Shown piece by piece: positions 34,580-42,205 of a stretch of DNA of 64,000 nt. Within the stretch, counting starts at the first letter, position 1; the number at the start of each line of letters is the position of its first letter. The notes beneath the pieces are model-generated. The model saw only the letters and a program-made list of their open reading frames with translations. It had not been told where the DNA came from and did no database searches. The stretch comes from Lacticaseibacillus rhamnosus (GTDB lineage Bacteria > Bacillota > Bacilli > Lactobacillales > Lactobacillaceae): positions 806,001 through 870,000 of the forward strand of contig NZ_LR134331.1 in NCBI RefSeq assembly GCF_900636965.1, written 5' to 3'. Made by a program: the position numbers and the translations under genes.

Positions 34580-34687
34580 TCAGTTAAATATTTCAACGTT
34601 TTCATCATGACCGGTGTCATCATCGCAAGCGGTTGTTGCGCCAGCCAACAAAACAATAAGTAAGATGGCAACTATCTTTTTTAGCAT
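34580..34687 (-). CDS. 35-residue secreted or lipoprotein-like peptide
   Basis: Starts at ATG 34687; AAGGATG lies about 11 bases upstream. The sequence is Met-Leu-Lys-Lys, a hydrophobic stretch of about 14 residues (IVAILLIVLLAGATTA), then Cys-Asp-Asp-Asp and a short acidic tail. This resembles a tiny lipoprotein, although the lipobox has Thr rather than Leu at -3. Small lipoproteins between integrase and repressor in Firmicute phages can exclude superinfecting phage by blocking DNA entry. That is the family context, not proof for this peptide. Confidence 0.5.
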   Translation of the reverse strand: MLKKIVAILLIVLLAGATTACDDDTGHDENVEIFN

Positions 34688-34712
34688 GATGACTCACATC
34701 CTTTACTTGGTA

Positions 34713-34786
34713 TGTGGTACAAGCCCCACTCTCCGGCTTGCACGGGGACGCCGCTTGCGTGGGTTGTTGATGACAGTTGTACCACA
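34713..34786. other. Nested inverted repeat at the 3' end of hsdS
   Basis: Perfect 10-bp arms TGTGGTACAA/TTGTACCACA enclose a second stem (CCCCAC with GTGGG). It lies 9 bases beyond the hsdS stop and could be an RNA stem that protects or ends the message; no T-run follows. Confidence 0.5.
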
Positions 34787-34794
34787 GTTAAGTA

Positions 34795-35904
34795 CTACAC
34801 GAACATTTTCTGGAGATAGGCTTGCTTCAATTTTTTTAACAGTTCAACCTTACGCTGGTTGACTGCGATGAGATTATCAAGTTGCTTAAACATTGTTCCA
34901 ATCAATTCTTGCTCAGCTTGAGTAGGAGTTGTAACTTCCACGGCATTGATTGTTTGTTTCGACAATGATGGTACACCGGTAGACTCGTCGTATTTCTTCC
35001 AGTTAACTCGTTGAAAAATCGCATACAGAAAATTTAGATCTTGTGTCCCCTTAGGTATCACATAGAACAACGTATCTACGGTCCAGTATGGAGCTCTTAG
35101 AATGTAGGGGGAGTTAATTGTACCTTTTCGCCCAATGCCAATGCCGTTTTCCTCAGATAAAGCCTGGTCGACACTTAGCATGTATCCGCCAGTTCCATAG
35201 ACTGGAATGTCACCCTTGTTAAGGTGCTTGTAGTCCTTGCCACCGTTCACGGTAGCGATTTTCTTGATAGGACGCTTTTCCCAAGCGTCAGTAAATCCAG
35301 CAAATCTTAATTGTGGGAACTTGCTTCCATTTTTGGGGAACAATTTCTGCAAGTAGCCTTTTTTAAGTTCTTGGAGTTTTTCAAGCTTACGCTGATGAAG
35401 AGTGATGAGGTGGTCAAGATTATCGAAAAACTTACCAATTTGAACTTGTTCAGGTAATGTTGGAACTTTAAAATTAATCTTCATCATGACATCGGCGTTT
35501 AATTTAGCACGTCCACCGCCGACTAAATATGGTTCTATGTTGGTATGTTTCAATGCGTTCGTCAAAAATTTGTTGTCCACTCTTTCTTCTTTAGCTTGAA
35601 GAACGTGGGCATGATTGTTGACCCAAACCTTACCATCAACATATTGAACAGGGTAGTTTTGTAAATCATTCGCACCGTCTTCTGCGACCAAAACAAATTC
35701 ACCATTATGAGTAAAACCTTCAACATAGTCCTGAATACCATTTGCACCGTAATAAGGTGTTTCCCCAGCTACACGTTCGGATGCTGTAATTGGAACTCGA
35801 AGATTATCATAGCGGTCTGCTAGTTCCGAAACCTTACGCTGTTCCCAAGCGTCAGTGAACCCCTTGAAGCGAAGCTCCGGTACCATTTGTTTATTTGTAG
35901 TCAC
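34795..35904 (-). CDS. hsdS: Orphan type I restriction-modification specificity subunit
   Basis: 369 residues, GTG start with a GAGGTG site. Two tandem halves: PELRFKGFTDAWEQRKVSEL opens the first target-recognition domain and PQLRFAGFTDAWEKRPIKKI the second. Each half ends in a coiled-coil spacer (LHQRKLEKLQELKKGYLQKLF and VNQRKVELLKKLKQAYLQKMF). This is a complete two-domain HsdS. No hsdM or hsdR is nearby; it sits between the integrase side and the CI repressor and is read with the lysogeny genes. It could join host HsdM/HsdR subunits and alter the methylation and restriction specificity of lysogens. Confidence 0.92.
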   Translation of the reverse strand: MTTNKQMVPELRFKGFTDAWEQRKVSELADRYDNLRVPITASERVAGETPYYGANGIQDYVEGFTHNGEFVLVAEDGANDLQNYPVQYVDGKVWVNNHAHVLQAKEERVDNKFLTNALKHTNIEPYLVGGGRAKLNADVMMKINFKVPTLPEQVQIGKFFDNLDHLITLHQRKLEKLQELKKGYLQKLFPKNGSKFPQLRFAGFTDAWEKRPIKKIATVNGGKDYKHLNKGDIPVYGTGGYMLSVDQALSEENGIGIGRKGTINSPYILRAPYWTVDTLFYVIPKGTQDLNFLYAIFQRVNWKKYDESTGVPSLSKQTINAVEVTTPTQAEQELIGTMFKQLDNLIAVNQRKVELLKKLKQAYLQKMFV

Positions 35905-35994
35905 GGTTGATTGTCACCTCTAAGCCGTTTATTTGTTGTTGACTAGATTGTATCGCGTAAGTAGGCCGACGCCGCGTCCTGATACTGTTGCGGG

Positions 35995-36213
35995 TTAGTT
36001 GATGACAACGCCTATGATGCTGATATCTTCGGGATCGAGGCATCTGTCGGGATACTTGTCATTCAGTGAGTGTAGAACAATTTTCTTTTGTTGATAATCG
36101 CGGGACAGCTGCTTGAATGTGACGCCCTCGTCGGCCACACGGCCAACGCCGAGATCGCCAAGTCCTTGCTTGTTAAGATACTGGGTGGCTTTCTTTGAAG
36201 CATTATCAAACAT
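35995..36213 (-). CDS. Small phage protein, possibly truncated
   Basis: 72 residues from an ATG at 36213 without a clear ribosome site. The frame is open for about 12 more codons upstream to a stop but has no start there, which suggests a 5'-truncated remnant of a larger gene. Segments include NKQGLGDLGVGRVADEGVTFK and SLNDKYPDRCLDPEDISIIG. I do not recognise the family. Confidence 0.4.
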   Translation of the reverse strand: MFDNASKKATQYLNKQGLGDLGVGRVADEGVTFKQLSRDYQQKKIVLHSLNDKYPDRCLDPEDISIIGVVIN

Positions 36214-36284
36214 TCCTATGTCGATTTTCCCCCAATTTCCATCAGCTTTTAACGTCGATCAGGGTTTGGACGTAAGATTATTTT

Positions 36285-36932
36285 TTATAAAACGACTGTG
36301 TATACGACAACCTTACCAAATATAGCGACATTGTCTGCATCTTCATAACGATAAACGTATGGTTCAAAACGAGGATCATCACTGTCAGGCTGAAAAGAGA
36401 CTACTTTAGCTTCATCGTTTTTATAGTAACGTTTGCAAGAAAAATCTTCATTGTCAATTGAGAAGACGACAATGTCTCCATTGCTTAGATCATCTGTCCG
36501 CTTTACTGCGAGAAGCGCACCATCAGGGAAAACTCTGTTCATTGATTCGCCGTTGGCATGTATGATAAGAATGTCATCATCACCAGCGTAGCGTCCCATT
36601 ATGGCATCTGATAATTGGATTTCTTCCAAGTTGTCTTTCGTATAAGCTTCAACTAATTCAGGGGCACCACATGAAACCCCTGCATCTAAGTATTTGTAGG
36701 AGTGTACAGGCATAGATGGAGCAATATTTGAGATCTCTTTTTCTCCAGCAATCACAGAAACAGGAACACCGAAGATATCTGCTATGGATTTAGCAGTAGT
36801 CATTAATGGATAAGCAGCTCCACGTTCCCAAGAAGACACAGTGGTCGGAGCAACTCCCAATCTGTTAGCCAAATCAGATTGCGTCATCCCGCGGGTTTTT
36901 CTTAGCTTTTTTATGGTGTCTCCAGTATTCAT
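36285..36932 (-). CDS. CI-type prophage repressor (HTH + S24 peptidase)
   Basis: 215 residues, GAGGAAACGAA site before ATG. Residues 5-60 form an XRE helix-turn-helix (LRKTRGMTQSDLANRLGVAPTTVSSWERG). Residues about 90-210 are a LexA/CI S24 domain with a probable Cys-Gly cleavage site (GVSCGAPE), the catalytic serine in NGESMNRVFPDG and the lysine in ALLAVKR. It maintains lysogeny by repressing the divergent early operon and inactivates itself when RecA is activated by DNA damage. Confidence 0.9.
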   Translation of the reverse strand: MNTGDTIKKLRKTRGMTQSDLANRLGVAPTTVSSWERGAAYPLMTTAKSIADIFGVPVSVIAGEKEISNIAPSMPVHSYKYLDAGVSCGAPELVEAYTKDNLEEIQLSDAIMGRYAGDDDILIIHANGESMNRVFPDGALLAVKRTDDLSNGDIVVFSIDNEDFSCKRYYKNDEAKVVSFQPDSDDPRFEPYVYRYEDADNVAIFGKVVVYTVVL

Positions 36933-37080
36933 TTCGTTTCCTCATTTCCTATTTATGCTGGCTATAATGTACACCTGTTGCGTAGAAAAGTACATACCTA
37001 AATACAATTTATTTGCAAAAAGCTATTGCAACTACTAACCATTCGTAGTATATTTAGTTTTGTTGAAAGGAGGAACGAAA
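36933..37080. promoter_or_regulatory. CI/Cro divergent control region
   Basis: A rightward promoter is clear: TTGCAA 37026-37031, 17 bases, TATATT 37049-37054. Candidate operators are ACTAC-n9-GTAGT spanning the spacer of that promoter and ATGTAC-n16-GTACAT at about 36968-36995 on the repressor side. The leftward promoter is less obvious. Confidence 0.6.
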
Positions 37081-37347
37081 ATGACAGGAATTGAACCAGC
37101 TTTTACGCTTGAAGGAGCACGAAACAACTTGCATTTTTCACAGAAAGAAGTAGCGGAAGCGCTGGGAATGAGCACCAAAACCTATGCTGACTATGAGAAA
37201 TATCGAAAAGTTTTGCGAACAGATAAAGCTTTTGAGTTTGCAAAGCTAGTTAAACTACCATTTGATTCGATTATTTTTTTGCCCAAAGACTACGAAACAT
37301 TTGTAGTTGGCAAAAAATATTTGCTTACAAAGGGGGAGACGGTATGA
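37081..37347 (+). CDS. Cro-like helix-turn-helix regulator
   Basis: 88 residues from ATG 37081, with AAAGGAGG 7 bases upstream. HTH FTLEGARNNLHFSQKEVAEALGMSTKTYADYEKY occupies the N-terminal half. First gene of the rightward early operon, divergent from the CI gene, so the Cro role is inferred from place and fold. Its stop overlaps the following antirepressor remnant by ATGA. Confidence 0.8.
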   Translation: MTGIEPAFTLEGARNNLHFSQKEVAEALGMSTKTYADYEKYRKVLRTDKAFEFAKLVKLPFDSIIFLPKDYETFVVGKKYLLTKGETV

Positions 37348-37684
37348 ACGAACTACAACTATTTCAGTTCGAGGATAACCAAATTCGGACTGTCAGCTCA
37401 AACGGCATTATCTGGTTTTCAGCACCGGATATTACGAATGCGCTGAAACTAACAAACACAACGGTAGCGTTGAAATCATTAGACGGCGATGAGGTGACTA
37501 AGTTTAACTTAGGGGGCTTATCAGGCGAGACCAATCTCGCAACTGAAAAAGGAGTCACCAAATTGATGACCCCCGGTGGCAAGCAAGACTTTGTTACCGT
37601 CTCATAGTTGAAGAAGAAGACCAGCTGAAGTACCAAATCGGTACCTCAGGTCAAGCACGTGAAATGGCCATCGTTAATGAATGA
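37344..37684 (+). pseudogene. Broken Bro-N type antirepressor
   Basis: The frame from ATG 37344 encodes 87 residues beginning MNELQLFQFEDNQIRTV and containing WFSAPDITNALKLTNTTVAL, the Bro-N domain start, then stops at 37605. In another frame (about 37601-37684) EEEDQLKYQIGTSGQAREMA and IVNE-stop encode a second Bro-N piece, normally followed by SGLYSLI. The two pieces come from the same domain type but are out of frame and incomplete, so the original Bro-N/KilAC protein has been destroyed, probably by recombination that brought in the next gene. Confidence 0.6.
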
Positions 37685-37708
37685 GGCCAAAAGAAAGAAG
37701 GGAACACA

Positions 37709-38449
37709 TTGAATGAATTAATAATTATGCACGACCGTCAGGCAGTCACCACCAGTCTTAAGGTCGCTGAATCATTTGGAAAGAACCACAGAGATGTACT
37801 AGCAGCAATTCGTGATTTGATGAGTAGCGCGGAAAATTACGCTGTACTAAAAAAGTACTTTATTGATGGTAGTTACACCGCTTCTAATGGGAAAACGAAT
37901 CCAATGTACTACATGAATCGTGACGGATTCACATTGCTGGCTGTTGGATTCACTGGGAAGCGTGCGCTTCAGTTCAAGATTCAGTACATCCAAGCCTTTA
38001 ACAGTATGGAAACGCAGATCAGAACGGGTTATGCAATCCCGGGAAGCTATGCCGAAGCGTTGAAGCTGGCAGCTAATCAAGCTGAAAAGATTGAGCAACA
38101 GAAGCAAACCATCGCGATTCAAGCGCCTAAAGCGTTGTTTGCAGACGCGGTAGCCACCAGCCATACGAGCATTCTCATCGGTGACTTAGCCAAACTCATC
38201 CGCCAGAACGGTGTGGATATTGGCCAGAATAGGCTGTTCGCTTGGCTGCGAGATCACGGCTATCTGATTAGTAAGGGTGACCGGCGAAACATGCCAACGC
38301 AACGCGCGATGGACTTGGAACTGTTCGACATCAAGGAACGTACATTCCAGAACCCAGACGGCAGCGTGCGGATCACCAAGACTACCAAGGTAACCGGAAA
38401 AGGCCAGCAGTATTTTATCAACAAGTTTCTACAAAAGGAGGCTGTCTAA
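37709..38449 (+). CDS. Phage antirepressor, Rha N-terminal and KilAC C-terminal domains
   Basis: 246 residues, TTG start behind AGAAGGGA. Residues 1-100 match the Rha/pRha domain (SLKVAESFGKNHRDVLAAIRDL, YYMNRDGFTLLAVGFTGKRALQFK). Residues about 130-240 match KilAC (IGDLAKLIRQNGVDIGQNRLFAWLRDHGYLI, then the RTFQNPDG and KVTGKGQQYFI segments). Such modular proteins bind repressor or DNA to favour lytic growth. It sits immediately after the broken Bro-N gene, whose original C-terminal KilAC domain it probably captured. Confidence 0.85.
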   Translation: MNELIIMHDRQAVTTSLKVAESFGKNHRDVLAAIRDLMSSAENYAVLKKYFIDGSYTASNGKTNPMYYMNRDGFTLLAVGFTGKRALQFKIQYIQAFNSMETQIRTGYAIPGSYAEALKLAANQAEKIEQQKQTIAIQAPKALFADAVATSHTSILIGDLAKLIRQNGVDIGQNRLFAWLRDHGYLISKGDRRNMPTQRAMDLELFDIKERTFQNPDGSVRITKTTKVTGKGQQYFINKFLQKEAV

Positions 38450-38710
38450 ATGAAAGCTGAACAAGAAAAGCAAAGCTTATCTCAAGTGTGCCTGAACTTA
38501 AAGATTTTAAAGGCAGAAAAGTTGGCATCTTACTGTGAAAAGTTAATCGAGCAACACAAAAAAGGTACCTATGACGACGCAATTTCTGATCTAGAAAAGC
38601 AACGTAGAGACCATAGATACCTAAATGGATTTTCAGATGATGATCAAGTTTTCCAACAAGCGATTGATCGAATCATCAAAGTTGCGTTAAGCCAACGCAT
38701 AGCTAACTGA
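38450..38710 (+). CDS. Small early phage protein
   Basis: 86 residues, starts directly after the antirepressor stop with AGGAGG inside that gene's end. Helical, charged, with no recognised domain. Its end overlaps a convergent gene by 8 bases. Confidence 0.6.
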   Translation: MKAEQEKQSLSQVCLNLKILKAEKLASYCEKLIEQHKKGTYDDAISDLEKQRRDHRYLNGFSDDDQVFQQAIDRIIKVALSQRIAN

Positions 38711-39008
38711 AGGTAGCAGATATAACGGCGCTTGAATGATAGTAATGACCACTTTCGTGATATGGCCTAAACCACTCATAGTTGTGAAGAACTTCAAAAA
38801 CAGATTCAGCTAGTCCGACTTCTGGATGAGACCAGAGCTTCAGAACAACGCCCTCTAAAGCAAGTTCAGGGTAAATCAGTTTTTCATACTCTTGATCTTT
38901 GTTCCGTGGATGAGTTGCATTTTCAGAAAACGAAACACCGCTAAGTTTTTCACCTTCATGAAGTTCAAGGCGGGAGCCATCAGCAAAAAGCAAAGTTGCG
39001 TTTTTCAT
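38703..39008 (-). CDS. Minus-strand small protein within the early operon
   Basis: 101 residues from ATG 39008 with AAGGAGGTGAT 4-5 bases upstream. Segments ATLLFADGSRLELHEGEKLSG and WFRPYHESGHYYHSSAVI. The beta-rich start resembles small phage proteins of lactobacillus and lactococcus prophages, function unknown. It opposes the early operon, so it would be transcribed in antisense to the lytic direction. Confidence 0.6.
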   Translation of the reverse strand: MKNATLLFADGSRLELHEGEKLSGVSFSENATHPRNKDQEYEKLIYPELALEGVVLKLWSHPEVGLAESVFEVLHNYEWFRPYHESGHYYHSSAVISATFS

Positions 39009-39082
39009 ATCAATCACCTCCTTCCATCACTAGATAACCTGATTATCTGCCAAGGGGAGGTCGAAAGAAAGGAGGAAATGCC

Positions 39083-39439
39083 ATGGAACTGTTACAAATT
39101 GTCGAAAATAAGCAGATTTCAAGCAAAAAATATTTGGCAGTTGATGCAGAAGAGCAAGCAAAGCTGATCAAGGAGAACCAAGAACTAAAACGTCAGCTTG
39201 AAGGAATGGAATATTGGGACCTAACAACGGCCGCTAGTCTAATCAAAGGACATAACAACACATGGGTCGTTAACAATATTCTCGATGTACCTCGCTTTCG
39301 AAAAGTGTTAGAGGACAGGATCGTCCATTACCCACCACCTGGTCAAAAGGGATATATGTTTCACGCCGGCCCGTGGAGAACATTCATCGACAAATGGTTC
39401 CCAGAGATTTCAAGTTCGCTTAGAGAGAAGGGCAAATAA
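39083..39439 (+). CDS. DUF771 family phage protein
   Basis: 118 residues, GGAGG site. N-terminal coiled coil (VDAEEQAKLIKENQELKRQL) followed by YWDLTTAASLIKG, WVVNNIL and the FIDKWFPEI ending typical of DUF771. Probably a small DNA-binding early regulator, by similarity only. Confidence 0.75.
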   Translation: MELLQIVENKQISSKKYLAVDAEEQAKLIKENQELKRQLEGMEYWDLTTAASLIKGHNNTWVVNNILDVPRFRKVLEDRIVHYPPPGQKGYMFHAGPWRTFIDKWFPEISSSLREKGK

Positions 39440-39531
39440 TGATTGAATATTTACTAATTGGTGGTGCCTTCGGCGTGATCATTGGTCACTGCTTAGGCCA
39501 CAGCGGAAATTGGAGGCAGTGGATTGAATGA
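39439..39531 (+). CDS. 30-residue membrane peptide
   Basis: Starts by TAATG overlap with the previous stop. MIEYLLIGGAFGVIIGHCLG forms one hydrophobic helix, then a polar tail. Translational coupling is the main support; no independent evidence. Confidence 0.4.
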   Translation: MIEYLLIGGAFGVIIGHCLGHSGNWRQWIE

Positions 39532-39727
39532 AGAAGCTATAGCCAAGCTAGTTCCACTTATCTCCTACTTGTATACCCAGGCTGAGAACGCACGTCTGGT
39601 TGGCCATAATTACCGTCAAGGAACGGATCAGACGCGAGCTTATGCCATGGGACGAGAAGACGGCTTGCAAACCGCCATCAGCTTAATCAACGAAATAATT
39701 GGCAAAACAAAAACCGCTAAGCGCTAG
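39524..39727 (+). CDS. Small early phage protein
   Basis: 67 residues, TTG start with GGAGG 9 bases upstream, overlapping the previous gene by 8 bases. Contains YTQAENARLVGHNYRQG and AMGREDGLQTAISLI; helical and soluble. Family not recognised. Confidence 0.55.
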   Translation: MNEEAIAKLVPLISYLYTQAENARLVGHNYRQGTDQTRAYAMGREDGLQTAISLINEIIGKTKTAKR

Positions 39728-39801
39728 AACACTTAACGGCCAAAAATGAGGTTTCGCGTTGAGTGACCTCATTATATCACAGAAGGAAATGAGGTAAAAC
39801 A

Positions 39802-40116
39802 ATGACCAGAGAAATTGGCAAGCAACTTGACCGTCTTGAATCACTTGCATACAAAGTAAGAACTAATCAGTACCTCTTGGATTATTTGAGAGAATGGGCA
39901 GAAACCAAGTGCGATCTATTCAGGGATGATGATCCTCACATGACCGATGGTGAGAAGATTCAAAACCGCTTGTTCCTGAAAGATAACTTTAAAAAATACA
40001 TGGATATCTTGGGTCAAACATCACTCGATATGATCAAATTCGAAGCAGACTTAATGGATGTTCGCCAAAATATTGCCGATCAATGCTTCCATGAAGGTGG
40101 TGACGATCATGAATGA
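39802..40116 (+). CDS. Hypothetical early phage protein
   Basis: 104 residues, GAAGGAAATGAGG site. Predominantly helical, acidic C-terminus. The next gene (replication initiator) starts 8 bases before its stop, so the two are translationally coupled. Confidence 0.6.
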   Translation: MTREIGKQLDRLESLAYKVRTNQYLLDYLREWAETKCDLFRDDDPHMTDGEKIQNRLFLKDNFKKYMDILGQTSLDMIKFEADLMDVRQNIADQCFHEGGDDHE

Positions 40117-40945
40117 AACCCCTAATTACTATGCAATTATACCTGCAAATGTACGGTATAACAACAGCATTCAACAAGGAGCAAAGCTTCTATATGGAGA
40201 AATCACGGCTTTGAGTAATAAAACCGGTTGCTGTTGGGCTGGCGATCAGTATTTTATGGGGCTTTATAAAGTTAGCCAAGCTACGATTCAGAGGTGGCTA
40301 ACTTCACTTGAAAAAAATGGATATATTGATCGAACCGTTAAATACAAAGATGGCAGTAAAGAAATCGAAAAAAGGTATATCCGAATTAATGCTTACCCTA
40401 TACTCAAAAATGAGAATACCTATACTCAAAAATGCGAGTACCCTATACTCAAAAATGAGCAAGAGAATAATACAAGTATTAATAATATAAATACACGTGC
40501 AAATAGCACGTTAGAGAGTGACTTTGAAAAGCTCTGGAAACTGTATCCAAAGAAGATTGGCAAGAAGCCAGCATTAGCTGCTTACAAACGAGCAATGAGT
40601 AGAAAGAAGAACCCTGCTACCAACAGACAAATTCAGGATGGCATTGTGGCTTATCGACAGCTAATCAAGAGCAAAGGCACAGAGAAGCGGTTTGTCAAAG
40701 ACGGTAGTACTTTCTTCAATCAAGAGGCATGGAACGATTACCTCGAGGTCGTAAAGGAAGAACGAGAGGAGCAGGAAGCTCGAAAGCCTAAGTTCGATCC
40801 CAAGAAAACTGCTATTGCAATGTATATCGACTACAACAGCCTTGACCGAGTGCTTGAAGAAATCAAAGCGCAAGGTATTCCGATCAAGCCAGAAGATGCT
40901 AAACGTTACATTGCTGAATACGATGAACGGAGGCAACAAGCTTGA
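40109..40945 (+). CDS. Phage replication initiator, helix-turn-helix
   Basis: 278 residues from ATG 40109. N-terminal winged-helix domain (GAKLLYGEITALSNKTGCCWAG, VSQATIQRWLTSLEKNGYIDR), a linker coded by repeated DNA (near residues 95-120), and a C-terminal domain with FEKLWKLYPKKIGKKPALAAY found in phage DnaD/replication-O-like proteins. It should bind the origin within its own gene and load the helicase encoded next. It overlaps the helicase gene by TTGA. Confidence 0.85.
   Translation: MNETPNYYAIIPANVRYNNSIQQGAKLLYGEITALSNKTGCCWAGDQYFMGLYKVSQATIQRWLTSLEKNGYIDRTVKYKDGSKEIEKRYIRINAYPILKNENTYTQKCEYPILKNEQENNTSINNINTRANSTLESDFEKLWKLYPKKIGKKPALAAYKRAMSRKKNPATNRQIQDGIVAYRQLIKSKGTEKRFVKDGSTFFNQEAWNDYLEVVKEEREEQEARKPKFDPKKTAIAMYIDYNSLDRVLEEIKAQGIPIKPEDAKRYIAEYDERRQQA
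40395..40463 (+). repeat. Three iteron-like direct repeats inside the initiator gene (candidate replication origin)
   Basis: TATACTCAAAAATGNGA occurs at 40399, 40421 and 40444. Spacings of 22 and 23 bases put the middle copy in a different reading frame: copies 1 and 3 read YPILKNE, copy 2 reads TYTQKCE. The repeat is thus conserved as DNA, not as protein. Confidence 0.75.
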
Positions 40946-42204
40946 CAAAAAAGCTTTATGACCCTAGCAATCCTGAACCACATGTCATGTATGGACTATA
41001 TACGAAGCCGGAACTCATCAAGTCTGAATGGATTGATCCTAAATGGTTTAACAGCCAGCAATACGCTGCAGTAGTTGCCTACATGAACAAGTTGCCAGGT
41101 GACGTCGATACGCTGGAATTGCAGGATGGTTTCGATACAGCTCATCCCGGCGTGATGTCAGCAGCAGATTGGCAATACATTATGACCAGTGATTTTGGCA
41201 CCTCACGTTTTGACTGGTGGGTAGGCAAGCTTAAACGGGATTATTTCCGTAGTCAGCTCATTAAAGCAGCACAAGCGTACTCGGAAGAACCAAGCGAGGA
41301 CAATCTTACCGCGATGATGGTTGCCTCACAGAATGCTACTGCTGCCAGTCAGACGGTAACTGAAAGTACCATTGCTGATTTGGCAGCAGACATGGAAGAC
41401 AAAATGATACACGGTGCCGCTGACAATGGGATTAAAACGTACTTCACTCTTAACAATATTCTGGGTGGTGGCTTGATGCCGGGACGTTTGTTGACGATTG
41501 GTGCGCGCCCTGGTGTCGGTAAATCAGCATTTGCGGTTAATCTCATCATTGAGGCTTTAAAACAGCAACCGGAATTGACAATTGATATGTTTTCGCTTGA
41601 AATGTCAAATGCAGAAAACTACAACCGCTTGTTGGCCTGCAAGACTGGCATCAGTGCTGGCAAATTCATCAACCCGCAGAAAAGTCTAAGCGATGCTGAG
41701 AAGGTTGAGGTTGAAAAGGCGGGAAACGTTCTTAAAGACTATCGCTTGCAGCTTTACGACAAGCAGGTGGAATTACCACAGATCGTCAAAACAATGCGTC
41801 AGCGAGCCGCAGAAGCGGAAAAAGGCTATCTTGCCATCGTGGATTACCTTGGATTGATCGGTGTTCGTGGACAGCCTGATCGCCGCCTGCAAATAGAAGA
41901 GATCACGCGGCAGTTTAAAGTGCTGACCAACGAGCTTAATATTCCAATTGTTTTGCTTAGTCAATTATCACGAGGCGTTGAGAATCGTCAGGACAAGCAA
42001 CCGGTACTATCAGATTTACGAGAGTCGGGATCAATTGAACAAGATAGCAATGCCATTGGATTCCTTTGGAACAGTGACCGGCAGGATGAAAAATCAGATA
42101 TCCGTACTGTGACTTTAACAATTGCCAAAAATCGTGAAGGAGCACTTGGTAGCATTGATTTTCGTTTTTTCGCGCCAAAGTTGCAGTTTAAGGTGGCGTA
42201 TTGA
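40942..42204 (+). CDS. DnaB-like replicative helicase
   Basis: 420 residues, TTG start overlapping the initiator stop. N-terminal domain followed by a RecA-type core: Walker A GARPGVGKSAFAVN, MFSLEMSNAENYNRLL (H1a region), Walker B LAIVDYLGLIG, LSQLSRGVENRQDKQPVLSDLRESGSIEQDSN (H3/H4) and ending IAKNREG. It unwinds the phage origin. No separate DnaC-type loader is visible, so the initiator probably recruits it or host proteins do. Confidence 0.92.
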   Translation: MTKKLYDPSNPEPHVMYGLYTKPELIKSEWIDPKWFNSQQYAAVVAYMNKLPGDVDTLELQDGFDTAHPGVMSAADWQYIMTSDFGTSRFDWWVGKLKRDYFRSQLIKAAQAYSEEPSEDNLTAMMVASQNATAASQTVTESTIADLAADMEDKMIHGAADNGIKTYFTLNNILGGGLMPGRLLTIGARPGVGKSAFAVNLIIEALKQQPELTIDMFSLEMSNAENYNRLLACKTGISAGKFINPQKSLSDAEKVEVEKAGNVLKDYRLQLYDKQVELPQIVKTMRQRAAEAEKGYLAIVDYLGLIGVRGQPDRRLQIEEITRQFKVLTNELNIPIVLLSQLSRGVENRQDKQPVLSDLRESGSIEQDSNAIGFLWNSDRQDEKSDIRTVTLTIAKNREGALGSIDFRFFAPKLQFKVAY

Positions 42205-42205
42205 A

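Noticed and set aside
39728-39801. Possible CRISPR or repeat array in the prophage early region
   Set aside because: No regularly spaced repeats with unique spacers are present anywhere in the window; the GAGGT-like similarities here are short and irregular.
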